64,000 bases of DNA from positions 38,283,501-38,347,500 of the forward strand of contig NC_080567.1 in NCBI RefSeq assembly GCF_030253575.1, in the 5' to 3' direction. The position numbers and the translations under genes are program-made. This stretch comes from Rhododendron vialii. Its lineage: Eukaryota > Streptophyta > Magnoliopsida > Ericales > Ericaceae. This document shows, one piece after another, positions 35,136 to 47,676 of the stretch. The stretch's first letter is position 1. Every line of letters begins with the position of its first letter. Below the pieces are notes generated by a model. That model was given only the letters and a program-made list of their open reading frames with translations, ran no database searches and was not told the origin of the DNA.

Positions 35136-36003
35136 AATTTCCTCCCCAAAAATGCTATTAACACAACATCTCCAACACAACCAATCACATAACTGTTGAC
35201 GTCAGCGTGACCTCGATACAAAACGACGTCGTTTTGTAAAAAAAAAAAACCCAGGTCGCGGGGAACTATGCACTGAACTCCAACGGCGACAACACAAGTA
35301 GTATTCGTTCCAACAGATCAAGACCAAAAGATCAAAACGTTAATGGAAGTCCACCAGCATCGAGAAACAAGCATAATAGTGTATCGCTTGAGGGAAAATC
35401 GAACTCGTGTTTCTTTTGACTATTGAAATCAGGTCAGACTGCTGATCAAAAAAAAAAAAAAGTCAGGTCAGACCTAAATATGTTCTTCATTCGAATTAGG
35501 GGTTTCTCAATTTTTTTTCGAATTAGGTTTTTCTTTTTCTTTTTCTTTTTTTTCCAGCACATCAGGTTAGGGTTTCTCAAATTGAAACCCTTTAATTGAT
35601 GAGGATGAGGAGTAAATAGTGGAGGTAATCTATGGATCTGAAACAAGGAGAGAGAGAGAGAGAGAGAGACCTTCGAGAGACAGACGAGAGAGACCTTTGA
35701 GAGACAGACGTGGAGGATGTAACAGCGTCAGGGTGGCCGGAGGCGGTAGCGTTCACCGGAGATGGGGGATCGCGGTGTTGGGTTGTGGTGTCACCGGTGG
35801 TGGTGGGGCCCCTCTCTCGCTCCTCTTGTCTCTGTTTTGATGGTGACAAAGAAAAGGGAAGCGACTAAAGCTGGATTGGTTTTTGTTTTGTTTTGTTTTT
35901 TTTTTTACAAAACGACGTCGTTTTGTAACGAGATCATGATGATGTCAGCGATTGTGTGAATTATTGTGTGGAAGATGTTGTGTTAATAGCATTTTTGTTT
36001 CCC
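35136..36003. mobile_element. DNA transposon with about 100-bp inverted ends
   Basis: Left arm (AAAAATGCTATTAACACAAC, then GACGTCAGCGTGACCTCG) is the inverted match of the right arm, at roughly 80 percent by eye. Each arm ends inside at a copy of the 18-bp palindrome CAAAACGACGTCGTTTTG (about 35220 and 35909) followed by an A/T run. The interior holds a GC-rich, GGTGGT-rich segment and a (GA)n run at 35648-35669 with no recognised protein. Long arms suggest a Mutator-like element. Target duplication not found. AAAGCTGCCAAATTGG occurs outside both ends (35121 and 36112). Confidence 0.6.
35429..35473. mobile_element. Micro-insertion of a LINE-type tail (inside the DNA transposon)
   Basis: TGCTGATC plus about 14 A and one G, between two copies of TCAGGTCAGAC (11 bp). 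Same tail type as the minus-strand inserts at 29737, 54821, 57620 and 61001. Confidence 0.65.
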
Positions 36004-39000
36004 ACCCATGCGTTGTATTGCTTAATTCTGAAGCCGGGGGCCGGGGCATCTCATTGTATGTTGCAGGTCATTATTTCTCTGTCCCACAATGCATTTTGTG
36101 GGACTGCATCAAAAAGCTGCCAAATTGGCTAATTATTTCATCCCATCCCATGCGTATTGCTTTCGCCTGACCAGAAAAGGGCATTTTTCTCCAACTTCCA
36201 AAGTAGTAGGTACAAGAATGGAATTTTTATCAGTACCCATGTCCCACTGTTTCTATGCAGTTTTTTTTTTGTATGATTATGTTCAGTTACCATGAACAAG
36301 ATGGGATCCAGAAATTGATTTTTCCAGCAGAATATTCCCTTAAAATAGATTCTGCAAAAGATATGAAATTTTCTCTGCGGAAAAGTTCTCTCCTAGCTTC
36401 CGCCATTCTCAAATTTTTATTTTCTATATTCCGCACAAATCTTCATTTTTTCTATATGCTGCAAATGTAAGTATAGTCAATATGTTGAATTTTTTTTTTT
36501 GTAAGTACTATATATTTTTTTAAAATATTGTTATCATGCTTAGTTTTGTTAACATCGGTTTCATTTTCCCTTATCTATTTATTTTTAAAGCTCCGGTAGT
36601 ATCACCTGGTAATTGATCACAATACTCTATATTTTCCACATTTTCAATGGTTGATTTTAGAGTTGCATGACGATTTAGAGGTAGCAATTCATATGTTTTA
36701 ATTTTCTAAAAATATGGTGGCAAAATATTTAGCTCCCAAAATTACTTTTACTCAAAAATAGCCATTGCATCAAGATAAAAGAAGTTTCTTGTAAGTTTTT
36801 TTTTCCCCCCTAACAAATGAAAAACTAAAATTCAGTTTTCCTACAGAATTCCCTTATCAAATAAACACTCACAGAAAAATAGATTTATTTTTTCCTTTAC
36901 TTCACTAATTCACTTTTTTCTAGGATCAACTTTCTTGCACAATATCCTTCACATCTGAACAGAGCCATAATATTAAAGCACCGATGGCACGGTAGTAGTG
37001 ATGCATGCTCTTGGTGTGAAATTGTATAGGGATCTAGGTGGATCAATGACGAGCTTGTTGCGGGCAATACAGAGTCTAAAATTATTTTACATGGTATTCA
37101 TTTATAATTAAATACTTCATGTACAATTAACTAATCTTACAATGAAAGCTAGCTAGCTAGCTTATAGAAAAGATTTTTTTAGCGATTGAAATCTCTTATG
37201 AATTGCAACCGACACAAATAATAAATGAAACAAAAGTCTAGTTTGCGTGGCATGTGATTGTCGTCTAGCTTGTGCTCTCTTGTCGTAGTGATGCCGTCTC
37301 ACCCTGGGTTCCTTTAATCTTTCTATTACTTATCCAAATATTAATACTCCGTATTTTTTTTTTTTGTTGTTCAACAAAAAAGAAATTAATGAAGAAACCT
37401 GGGAATGATCAATTTAAATTTAATTTACTGTTTAGAACCTAAGGAAAAGAAAAGAAAATGAGTGGAAAATGGAAGGGAGAATTTACTATTCACTAACCTT
37501 GAATTTTTTATTTTCTTCTCTCTCTCTCTTCCAACCAAACAATAGAAGGAATGTTTTTTTTTTAATTTTTTTTTCTTTTCCTTCAATTCCAAACAGAGCC
37601 CTAGTGGGAAAACATACTGGAATACGGAAGTTAGGTAAAGCAAAGACTCTATGGAATGATCTGCTTTTGTATAGTTATGTTTACAAGGTTGAAGTATATT
37701 TTGAGATTTATTCCATATCATGGTGTTGAGAGTGCGCATGTATTGAGTTGTGAAGGGCAATTTTTAGGGACAATGAATTCATGTACAATATAAAAAGCAC
37801 TGATGGCTAGCTTACGGATAAGATTTTATTTGGCGGGGGAGAGGTGGTGCTATGATTATAGCCAACCCCAGGTGGATATAAAATCTGAGGGATATTATAT
37901 CCATCAACTATATTCGGGTGGTAAATATATACCGGATATAAGTACGTAGTTCGAATATCCTATCCGGAATGATAGTACATTTGCCCTCTATATTCCATTA
38001 GCAAATGGGCCGTTAGGTATAAAGCGACTCAGAAGTAGTAAGAAATAAGGAAAACAAACAGAGAGAAGGTGGCAATCACAAAATAAATATAAAAGAGAGA
38101 GAAGTGAAAAAACACAGGACAACAGAAATGCTAAGGACAGAAAAAAAAAACACACGCACGCTTGCACACACGACTCACAGATCGAACTCCCGAATAGTCA
38201 ACGAAGCTCAAGTCAAACCTGAATCAGGCAATTCTAATTGTAAGATTACATTGTATATACAATATTGACTTGAGCAATCATATAGTAATAAGCAATTATC
38301 GATAAAAATGTTTCCAACTGTTCATTTAGGTAACGAGCCCATCTCAACTTAATTTCGTGACAAATTGAACTTGAGCTAACTTGACTGAACAAGTCTATGA
38401 GGAACCTGCATGTCAAAAGATCGAGCTCCTAATAAAAATAGCATAAATTGAGAACGAAAAAGCCCCAATTCTGAGAACTGGAGTAAGAAGATATGGAATT
38501 ATTGGAGCCTAATTACCCTAACTCAGAAATCAATGTAGACACTTAGATATTGGACAAGAAAGAAAGCAATTAATGTAGACACTTATATGGAATTATTGGA
38601 GCCTAATTAGCCTAGCTCAACATTGTCGTTGTTTATTTTCTTTTGTTGTCTTGTGTTTTTTTAAAAAAATTCGAGGGGCCAGCTTGGAGGTAGGTTATGT
38701 TTTTGTGAGCAGCAGTAGAAGAAGAGTTTGCTCTCTTCGAACCTCTCTCAATGCATTTCATTTCGTTTTCATCTTTGCATCTTTCTGATTAATGAAAACT
38801 TCTTCGCCGTTCAAAAAAAAAAAAGAAGAACGGATATTGAGAGATGGTTCTTTGGCTATTGGTGCTGTCAAGGAATTGCTATGATCAGCCGGCCTTGTTC
38901 GGTTTGGATTTTGAGAGAAATTTTTTTAAAGTAATGAGTGGAGATAAATAAATAGAGAAAATTTATTAGAGACCATGCTCAGGAGTTTTGAAACCCCAAA

Positions 39001-40319
39001 ACAAATTAACAAGACGTTTCGAATGCTCTCATTTGGAAACTAAGATATCACTTGCGGTGGAGCGGGAGCCTTTTAATTTGTCTCCTCTTGTTTTTCAATT
39101 TTTCGTTGAAAGTAGGTGTATGTTTCCCTTTCTTTTGTAATTTGCTTCATGCTTAATTGCCTCAAATTTTCTTTGTCGCTTGCATTTAGCCTCTTCCTTT
39201 GATGTATTTTTTGTCAAGTTTTTATAAAAATCATTGTTGCCGATAAAAAAAACAAACACTATGTTCTCGGACCCAACCAACTGGGTGAGTAGCTAGCTAG
39301 GTACATAGACTCTACTGATAATGTTCGTTTTTTTTTTTTTTTATTATCTGTTTCACATGATATATTATATGGACATAAAGTACTATTATGAAGTTCGTAT
39401 TAAAAAATGGTGTAAAAGAGTAGTGTGTCTCGCTTTTAGATAATTTGGTAGAGTAATTCAGAAGAGTCTTCTTCTTCATTCTCCATTGCGTTATATATAT
39501 GTTCCGCAAATAAAAAGGAGAAAATTAAACTGGTCATTTTTTTTCTCGGCAAAACGAAGATTTATTAACTCGAAAGGGGTACATCGAGTGGGGAACTCAC
39601 TCAGGGCCGGCCAGGGGGTAAGCCCCGCAAGCCGGCCGGCTCGGGCAACCCCTCGGCAGGGGCAACCAAAAAAAAAAGTAAGGATTTCGCACAATCCCGT
39701 CCCTTCTCGTTTTGACTATAGCGTTCCTTTTCTTTTTTTCTTCTTATCTGATAGCCTTCCTAATTTTCTCTCTTAATAATTTGCCCTCGTAATTTTTTTT
39801 TATCTGTTATTCCAAGTATAGAAAACCTCTCTTTGCCCTCCTAATTTGCTTAAGTATCATAATTTTTTAAAGTGGGCGGAAACCATACATATTTACTTTT
39901 TTTTAAAAATCTGTACAAAATTTTTTGAATGATGCCCCTAAATATATTTTTTGTTGGATTTCTAATTTTTTTTGTATACATACAATTTTTTTTTTGTCAA
40001 GCAGTTAAGAACAATGATGAATGCCAACGCAGGATTGTGCGAAGCTGTTTTCTTTGTTTTGATCAAGACTCAAGAGCAGATTCAAGCCCAATGTTCTCTC
40101 TCTAGTTTCTAGTCTTTCAAGACCAAACTTTTTGTTTCTCTTACTCGGTAAGTGAACTTCTTATTTTTTTTATTTGGTTAGTGGAGCATAATAAATTAGT
40201 ATAGTTGGTGGTAGTGGACTAAAGTGGAGCATAATAAATTCATAAGAAAAAATAAGTATGAAATTTGATTCATTTCATACACGCACACTTTGTTTTGAAC
40301 CGGAATTTGCAAAAAAAGA
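36004..40319. other. Long spacer between dirigents 2 and 3; no gene
   Basis: AT-rich, with decayed repeats. A segment at 36985-37160 is a divergent copy of the spacer unit at 47320 and 50990. 38312-38560 matches 45066-45300. A LINE-type tail in plus orientation ends at about 38825 (TTAATGAAAACTTCTTCGCC then poly(A)). A related tail on the minus strand begins at about 39535 and is followed by a GC-rich patch (39600-39670). No supported coding region. Confidence 0.5.
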
Positions 40320-40946
40320 GTTGTTCAAAGAAAGAAGCAATTTGATGAGGATGTGGGAGATGATGCCAATAAAAGTCTATCACCGAAAGTTCGTTTAAAA
40401 TTTTTTTATTTCCTCCGCATCATAGATCAAGCTCTTGCATCACTTAAGGACCGGTTTGAGCAATTTGAACTTTATGAAGCAATCATTGAATATTTGTTTA
40501 ACGTGAAATTTAAGAGTGTTGCTGAAGAGCAAGGAGCATTGCACTAAACTATAAAGCTTCTTGGAAGACAATCAACATGTTGATATTCACGGGAAGGAGT
40601 TATTCTAAGAACTTAAACATTTGAAAACAATATTGCTGAGAGAAGTAATAAAATCAATTGACATCCTTGATTTTATAAGGTCTTATTGGAAAGATGTCGG
40701 TTTCCAAATGGTTTGGGTTGCTTATCGGATTTTATTGACTATTCGGATCATAGTTGCTTCGGCTGAGAGGAGTTTTTCGAAGTTGAATTGATAAAAACTT
40801 ATCTTCAAACTATCATGTCACAAGAGAGATTAAGTGGATTGACTATGATATCAATTGAAAATAAGTACTTGGATAAGTTAAAGTATGATGATCTAATAAT
40901 TGAAGAATCTGCTTCAAAAAATGCAATAAGAAGTTATTTTCTTTGA
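40320..40946 (+). pseudogene. hAT transposase C-terminal part
   Basis: Reads SLSPKVRLKFFYFLRIID, QALASLKDRFEQFELYEAI, then after a stop at 40544-40546, DIHGKELF, a further stop, KDVGFQMVWVAYRILL, VASAERSFSKLN, and in another frame KTYLQTIMSQERLSGLTMIS and DKLKYDDLIIE. This is the zinc-finger-MYM/hAT transposase type, with the hATC dimerisation block (ASAERSFSKL-LIK-YL-MSQERLSGL). Two stops and one small deletion near 40790 break it. No terminal repeats located. Confidence 0.85.
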
Positions 40947-42105
40947 ATAGAATCATGTTAATTATAAAGCACTATACCCGGGTGATATAATTCAAGCTAA
41001 ATGGACAATATAATCTTGTTTTGTTCTTTTGTTCTTTTTTTTTTTTTTTCTGCTTGTATTTTTTTTTTTTTTATACTTAACCACTAGTGGGCAACCAAGT
41101 AGAAGGTCAGGCTTGGGCAACCCAAATGTCGGGGCCGGCACTAAACTCACTAAGCACAGATGCTTAACGAGAAAAGGAGACAAAAACAGAAAAACAAACA
41201 AAAGGCCATCCAATAGATAATTGGACCGCAGCACTCCTCATAAAAAATTATACTTTTACCTTCCTCATTCTATCGAGATAACCTTTAAAATTTTCCACCG
41301 TGTGCACCTTAATATCGAACTTCACCTTAAACTTGTCATTGCATTAGAAGCAATACAAAATTCAATGAAAGGCACTCCACATGGTTATAGCCAAGCTGGC
41401 ATTGACATGATCACAAACACACACGCAATTTCGTTAAGTTATTTGATATATAGTTGAGGCCTTGCTTTCCTTCTAATTCGATCTCCGCACGCAATCGATC
41501 TACTAGCTTCTATAGGAATTAGGAAGCATATAGTATATTTTTCCAACTTAATTATATAAGGTTCTGATTGCACAGTACCAACAACCTCCCTGAGAGAAAA
41601 CCATTGACAAACAAGTACTGATGATCATAATCTTCGATCAATAGGCTAATACTATATAAGTAGTAACACCCCAACTGCCTTGACCTTGTCCAGTTAATTA
41701 ATTCACAATCAACCCCTGAGAAAAACTAATATATGTACAAGTTTTTTTAAGTGCAACGGTACCCGGTTCTTTGAGCAAGATATATCTACAACTTAGACTG
41801 AAAAACACAACGCTAGGCAGGCAGGGGCAACGCCACATCTCTGCATATTGCGTCGCCGCTGATGCTAGGTACGCGTAGTTGTTTGCTTTACTCCTCAAAT
41901 TGGATATTATTATATAATTTGTGCACATGTGGATGGGATAAGTACGTTTATAGATTCCATCAAGTTGCCATACCACGACAAAGACAGACTAGTTCCTATC
42001 GTGACTTCTTGTCTTACTTGTTAAAACGTTATACTCAGTAGTAGGTCAACTGATAAACTATCCAGCTGTATGAACCTCTCCATGCCCCTTAAAGAGACAA
42101 TTAAT

Positions 42106-42106
<1 letters not shown>
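40947..42106. other. Upstream region of dirigent 3
   Basis: Holds a T-rich segment with a decayed retro-tail (41035-41200) and the 5' flank of dirigent 3. The block TTTGTGCACATG near 41919 recurs upstream of dirigents 4 and 5. Confidence 0.45.

Positions 42107-42158
<52 letters not shown>
42107..42158 (+). repeat. (GA)n tract abutting the dirigent 3 start codon
   Basis: About 52 bases of AG repeat running straight into the ATG. Confidence 0.9.
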
Positions 42159-42162
<4 letters not shown>

Positions 42163-42728
42163 GAGCAGTGGCTACAATTCTAGTGCTTTGCTCAATGGTC
42201 ATGATAGCCATGCCGATGGCTCATGGCGTGGATGAATCACCTGAAGCGGTGGACAAATGGTTCGAAGAGCTGGGACGAATGAAAGAAAAGCTAACAAAGA
42301 TTCGCTTCTACTTGCACGACACAGTGAGCGGCAACAACATAACTTCAGTTACAGTGGCCGAACCCAGCCCTAAGTTACCCAACCAATTCGGGCAAATTAA
42401 CGTGCTCGATGATTCATTGACAATTGGGCCCGAGCTCAACTCCACGATACTAGGCCGAGCCGAGGGGATTTATTTAGGGGCTGAGCAACAGGAAACTGAT
42501 CTACTAATAAGCTGGAACTTTGTCTTCACGAGTGGGAAGTACAACGGCAGCACTCTTAGCGTTTTCGGTCGAAACCCGATATTGGGTACGTATCGTGAAC
42601 TGGCCATTGTTGGAGGGTCAGGCATTTTCCGGCTAGCACGAGGGATTGCCACCGCACAGACGTATTCATTCGATATCACCTCCCTTAATGCTGTTGTAGA
42701 GTATCATGTTATTGTTATTCACTATTGA
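42159..42728 (+). CDS. Dirigent protein 3 of the cluster
   Basis: Single exon, 189 residues. Signal peptide 1-23 (MGAVATILVLCSMVMIAMPM), likely cut before VDESPEA. Motifs: FYLHDTVSGNN (50-60), LDDSLTIGP (83-91; Ser replaces the common Pro), GRAEGIYLG (99-107; Glu replaces the common Gln), KYNGSTLSV (127-135), VGGSGIFRLARG (151-162), and EYHVIVIHY at the end. It shares the PKLPNQFGQINVL block with dirigent 4 only, so the two are sister copies. Three sequons. Intact by all visible criteria. Confidence 0.93.
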
Positions 42729-44099
42729 AACGATTGTTGGTTCATTAATCACGAATAAGTATTGGAACTAGCAAAACGTGTGGTCTCTCTTTTTTTCTAG
42801 AGAGAAATGGTACTAGCAAGTTGTGTAGTTCCTAATGCGGCGCAACATTTCTCTTGTGATGTAGTTGGACCACAAATTTGATTAATCAGGCCTAGTTTCC
42901 ATTAAATTTTTTGAACTCGGCTTTCCTCCTGCCCTAGTAGGAAAAATTCCTCCAACCAATGACACATGGCATCTCTTAATTCGCCTAAGTCACTTTTCTT
43001 TAAAACCCATGCCCTTTCCTACCTAACAGCAATTACATTAACCACATTTCACCACCCTTGACTCTAAACCACATTAACTATAAACTAATTCTCGCCGCTA
43101 ACCAAACTCCTACAGTCCTACTCCCTCCATCTCATGAAGTTAGTTACCTACGAAATTACATGCAATTTTGAAACTTAAAAATAATGCACTCCCCAAAACG
43201 ATTTTTTGGTACCATTCAAAAGATCTCATCGAGATTTATCAAATAAGATCCGTATTGCATAATAAAAATGTTTCGTTAAGTGCATTATTTTTAAGTTCGA
43301 AAATTGGATGTCCAAAGTAGCTAGTCTATTTTTTTCTTTGTTATGTGAGGGTTGGAATTGGCTTCCCGTTGGCGTTTACTTGTCGTGCTGGTCTCTTGTT
43401 TTTTTATTGATCTTTTTTAATTTTTCTGTCATATTTTCAGGCAATTTTTTTTTTATTAAAACTCGACAAAGGGAACATCGAGACGACCAAACTCTAGTTA
43501 CAAGATAAATCTTGAAGCATAGAGAAGGCCAAAAGAGAAGGAAAAAGGAAAAGGAAAAAATACATCCAACAAGAGATTGAATGGAGCCACACAAAGAGAA
43601 AGTGGAATCATCTAACTGCCTAACCAATAAAACCAGACATGTAGCAGTGTCACATTCCCAAAACAGCTTGCATCGAAATCTTCAAGGTGATTAAGATACC
43701 AACTTAGAAACATCATAGGAGTCCGAGTAACTATAGAACCCTCAGCATCGAAGACGTGGGGTTAACCAGTAATCCAATCATGAAGCACCAGCATAATTCC
43801 AAGAGCAAGAAAGACACAATACCATCAGCAGCATATATAATAACAATTATCTCCACAATTTGAAGGTTTATAACATGGCCGATTCTGTGCCGCGAACATT
43901 CCAATCAACCTATAATCGATAGCATCCAAAGATCAAGAAAAGACAGCAATCCATCGTCACATCGACAGAAGTACCAAAGCAGAAACCCATAACGTATCTT
44001 CAGAACAGAGCATGACATTGAAACTGCCAAGCTTAGATAAAACAGCATCAGCAACAGAAACAAAGGTAGTCAGTCCTATGCCATCTACATCAGCAACTG
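42729..44099. other. Spacer with MITE and LINE-like remains
   Basis: 3' flank of dirigent 3, a Stowaway-like start (CTCCCTCCATCTCATGAAGT, 43123), and from 43447 a T-run followed by a segment that looks like a LINE 3' region on the minus strand (ATTAAAACTCGACAAAGGGA onward). No supported gene. Confidence 0.4.
43122..43325. mobile_element. Stowaway-like MITE, decayed
   Basis: Begins CTCCCTCCATCTCATGAAGT, the Stowaway-type end, and contains inner inverted blocks (ACTTAAAAATAATGCACT against AGTGCATTATTTTTAAGT). The right terminal repeat is degraded, so the end is approximate. Confidence 0.5.
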
Positions 44100-45065
44100 C
44101 TGTATTGTCCGTAGGGGCAGTCAAAATTATTCACCTACGACCAATGGAGACTATTTGACCTCCTGATTACAAACAGGCACGTGGCAGTGGGACCCGCGTG
44201 GAAGGGAATCCTAGCTCAAAGCTTGATTTAAGGAAGAATAGTTGACCGTCCAATGGGAAAAGAACACGTGTACAAAGAGAAAGAACAAAAGGATGCCCCG
44301 CGGAAAGGGAAGGCACCGTGGAACTGCCGCTGATACTGCGGGAAAACCTTATATACCCTCGAAGTGGCCTCAGCAACGGGAGATTGTGGTAAGGTCCCGC
44401 GAGTTGTCGAATGCCCACAATCACAAGGAAACTACATCGAAGAGTTTCTGGAGTCCCATCCAGGCCTAGAAGCAGGGTCCGGAATGGACTCCGCGGAGAG
44501 CTCACAATCGCCGCGAGTCGCAACCGTACTCCAACGGGAATAGGAGAGTCTCTTGTGGCCTGGTAGCTTGGGATGGAGGTTGCGTCGCGGGGATTCGGGC
44601 TCTCCCGTGGAAAAGAGTCCGCTGGAGGACGCGTTTCCCCAAGACCTAGAGGTATAGGAGGGACACTTCTTGGGGTTTCATAGGAGCGCCGTCATGGGCC
44701 TGACCTAAGCCCAAGTGCCCTATAAATAACCCTGACATTCTCATTGATTAGAGAGAGCTGACTTTTCCTAGAAAGAGAGTGTGAGTACTGAATTTGAGGA
44801 AGGATAACATTCTTCCTCGAGAGAGAAGGTGACCTCACGCACTCAATCCCGCGGAAGGCAATAAGGAACGCGCTGCCTTTGTCTCTTCTGTACCTCTCGC
44901 TCCTTCCCTCACCCCACGAGATTTCTTCTCCTTTCCCTTTTGCTAACCATCGACCAATCGCACCTCTCGAATACTCACACGTAAGCACCTCATAGCGAAC
45001 CTCTAACCTACATTGTCCATCTTTAGTTGAGTTGTACTTTTCACTAAACTAAAACGCCCAACGCA
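44100..45065 (+). mobile_element. Gypsy-like LTR segment
   Basis: A GC-rich block with a promoter-like CCTATAAATAACCCTG (about 44719) and a leader rich in GAGAGA. The style is that of a plant Gypsy LTR. It ends where homology to the other dirigent spacer (38312) begins, which places its right edge near 45065. The left edge and target duplication are not certain, so solo LTR is an inference. Confidence 0.5.
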
Positions 45066-45300
45066 TTTCAAACTGTGCATTTAGGCAACGAGTCCATCTC
45101 AAATAAATTCAGTAACAAGTTGAACGTACATGTCGAGCTAACTTGACTGTACAAGCCCATGAGGTACCTGCATGTCAAAGAGTTCCTATTAAAATGTACA
45201 AAAATTGGCAACCAAAAAGCCCCAATTCTGAGAATATGAGTAAAATATAGAATTGTTGGAGCCTAATTAACCTAAGTCAAAAGCAATGGGGACACTTCAA
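45066..45300. repeat. Spacer unit shared with 38312-38560
   Basis: Blocks such as CATGAG-TACCTGCATGTCAAA, AAAAAGCCCCAATTCTGAGA and GTTGGAGCCTAATTA occur in both. They mark duplicated upstream DNA of dirigents 3 and 4. Confidence 0.7.
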
Positions 45301-45830
45301 TGGACAAAATCAACAAATAGTTGTTAACCCCCTAGAAAGCTAGATATTACAGATTAGAGGCCAAAACAAAATAAGGTTAGGTAGGCGCAGTTGTTGGGTT
45401 ACAAATGAAATTTACTTTTATTAAACGACTTGTGCACATGGGATAATACATATCGATACCCTAGAATTGCCACACTACAATAAAATCAAACTAGTTCCTA
45501 CATATCATTTCTTTTTTAAAATCAAGTGTTCGGACCAATTCATGTATATCTTGACAAATTTTGAGGGATCATAAATCCACTGTTCACTAGTGGGGGCCCA
45601 TTTGAAACTGGAGCAAATGCTTCGAACCCTGATACTTTGAGAGAGAGTACGCTCGTAAGTCTAAGGCCTTGACCAACCCCTTTGGATTTAGTTCCAACTC
45701 CTCATTTAAGTACTTATTGATTAACTTCCTTGTTACAACGTTAATACTTAATATCATTAGGTCAACTAATGCAACCACTATGCAGCTGCAAAAACCTCTC
45801 TATTAAAGACACAACTTAGAGAGACAACTA

Positions 45831-45852
45831 AGAGAGAGAGAGAGAGGGAGAG
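45831..45852 (+). repeat. (GA)n tract abutting the dirigent 4 start codon
   Basis: The shortest tract of the set, about 22 bases with one GGG interruption. Confidence 0.85.
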
Positions 45853-46425
45853 ATGGGAGCAGTTGGTACAATTCTAGTGCTTTGCTCAATGGTCATCATG
45901 ATAGCCATGCCGATGGTTCATGGCATCGATGAATCACCTCAAGCTGTGGAAAAATGGTTCGAAGAGCTGGGCCAAATGAAAGAAAAGGTAACAAAGTTTC
46001 ACTTCTATTTGCACGACACTGTGAATGGTACCGGCATAACTTCCGTTATAGTGGCCCAGCCCAACCCTAAGTTACCCAACCAATTTGGGCAAATTAACGT
46101 GCTTGATGACCCATTGACAATTGGGCCCGGGCTCAACTCCACGATACTAGGCCGAGCCCAGGGGATTTATTTAGGGGCTGCGCTACCCGAAGTTGATTTC
46201 CTAATAAGCTGGAGCTTTGTCTTCACGAGTGGGGAGTATAACGGTAGCACTCTCAGCGTTTTATCCCGAGACTCGCAACTACAAAAGTATCGTGAATTGC
46301 CCATTGTCGGAGGCTCTGGTGTTTTCCGGCTAGCACGAGGAATTGCCACCGCGCAAACGTATTCATTCAATACGGCCACCCTTAATGCAGTTATTGAATT
46401 TCACGTTATTGTCATCCACTATTGA
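45853..46425 (+). CDS. Dirigent protein 4 of the cluster
   Basis: Single exon, 190 residues. Signal peptide about 1-24, then IDESPQAVEKWFEELGQ. Motifs: FYLHDTVNG, LDDPLTIGP, GRAQGIYLGA, EYNGSTLSV, VGGSGVFRLARG, and FHVIVIHY at the end. It pairs with dirigent 3 through the PKLPNQFGQINVL block. Odd: the loop before the RELPIVGG block reads SRDSQLQKY, where all others have a NP-containing turn (GRNPI, AQDPI), so the local surface near the active pocket differs. The leader contains an out-of-frame ATG (45780, TATGCAGC) ahead of the true start. The reading frame is intact. Confidence 0.93.
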   Translation: MGAVGTILVLCSMVIMIAMPMVHGIDESPQAVEKWFEELGQMKEKVTKFHFYLHDTVNGTGITSVIVAQPNPKLPNQFGQINVLDDPLTIGPGLNSTILGRAQGIYLGAALPEVDFLISWSFVFTSGEYNGSTLSVLSRDSQLQKYRELPIVGGSGVFRLARGIATAQTYSFNTATLNAVIEFHVIVIHY

Positions 46426-47319
46426 GATCGATGATTGTTGGTTCAATTAAACGTGCATTATTATTGATACGAATAAGTCGCGTGCTCACTCTTTTTCTTG
46501 CAATGGCATTCTCTTGTGATGTAGTATTTCGACCTAAAATTTGAGGAATTAATATAATAGCTTGTTTGTTAGTTGGACTATTTGGTTCATTAGACTATTT
46601 GTTCTAATAGTCGGTGTTACTTTGGTCAACGCACACATCCGGACTATTTAATCTTATCGACTAAATTAATAGTCCATCTGCAGTAAGATTATTTATGGGC
46701 ACCTCCAAAATTGTCCTTTTTTTTTTGGTCGCCCTTCTCTGATTACCCAATTATCCCTCCCCACCCCTAAAAAGTGTAGATAGTAAAAGGAACTTTGAAT
46801 GGCAAGCAACGTACTTATTAGTATCATTTTTCACTATCCACCAAATTTTATCCAAGCCAACTACTAAGTACCGAATTAATCTCCTCTATCTTCTACCATA
46901 TCATCATCTTATCCACCTTTCTTATTTTAATCACTCAACATTTGTCCGGGCTAACAAACGGGCTTCAATGACCGTTAATAATGAGGTTCTTCTCCTCGAA
47001 AATAATTTGGCATCACCAAATTAACGTAATCAACATTTTTTTTTTCCCTTTTAAATAGAAGAACAAAGCTAGAATATTAACTTTGCCAGAAGAAGAGAAG
47101 ACAAGATATATGTCATGACCCAATTTTTCATGATTTGACCACATAATTCTGAGATGTGATTGTTTGGATACTGATTACACAAGTACCGGAAAGTGTTCAA
47201 AGTCACCTCCAAAGTCTTCATTTTGAGACTCAAGATGGGCAAATCTTCAAACACCACGCGGCATCATATGATTGACATGCATATCATCATTTTGGGTACT
47301 GTAAACAGAGAGTGAATTC
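46426..47319. other. Spacer after dirigent 4; no gene
   Basis: 3' flank of dirigent 4, AT-rich DNA and T runs; no supported gene. Confidence 0.4.
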
Positions 47320-47475
47320 ATTCATATGGGAATAATGATACTGCATCGATCCTCTTGGTATGAAATTAAATGTAATGGATGGTCAACAACTGGTTGCGGG
47401 CAGTAACGATTCTAAGATTATTTTACAGGCCGGGTATTCATTTCCAGATACATTATCCTTATTCCTTACAATGGA

Positions 47476-47520
47476 GAGAGAAGATTTTGTTTTATTTTTT
47501 TGGTAATGAGAGAAGATTTT
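47476..47520. mobile_element. Micro-insertion, GGTAAT type
   Basis: GTTTTATTTTTTTGGTAAT (19 bases) between two copies of GAGAGAAGATTTT (13 bp). The paralogous spacer at 51140 has a single GAGAAGATTTT and no insert. Confidence 0.75.
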
Positions 47521-47625
47521 ATTTGGCAATCAAAAGTATATTTGACAAAACTAATGAAGGAAACATGGGAATCTTCTTTAGATTTAAGGTGGAAAACGAC
47601 AAAAGGTATTAGAATAAGGAAGTTA

Positions 47626-47676
47626 GGGTAAAGCAAAGACTTTTTTTTTTTTGAATCAGGGGTAAAGCAAAGACTT
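47626..47676. mobile_element. Micro-insertion of a retro-tail
   Basis: A T-run then GAATCAG between two copies of GGGTAAAGCAAAGACTT (17 bp). The paralogous site at about 51252 has one copy and no insert. Confidence 0.75.

Noticed and set aside
36255-36470. Small frames in 35.9-36.5 kb
   Set aside because: No start context, domain or homology; AT-rich low-complexity peptides.
42470-42679. Minus-strand frames inside each dirigent gene (also at 46167, 48661, 52301, 57281, 62402)
   Set aside because: They recur because the sense genes are paralogous; the translated sequence mirrors the VGGSG/ARG region and shows no independent features.
44242-44523. Opposite-strand frames of 75 and 118 residues
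   Set aside because: They lie in the GC-rich LTR-like block and overlap each other; no domain is seen.
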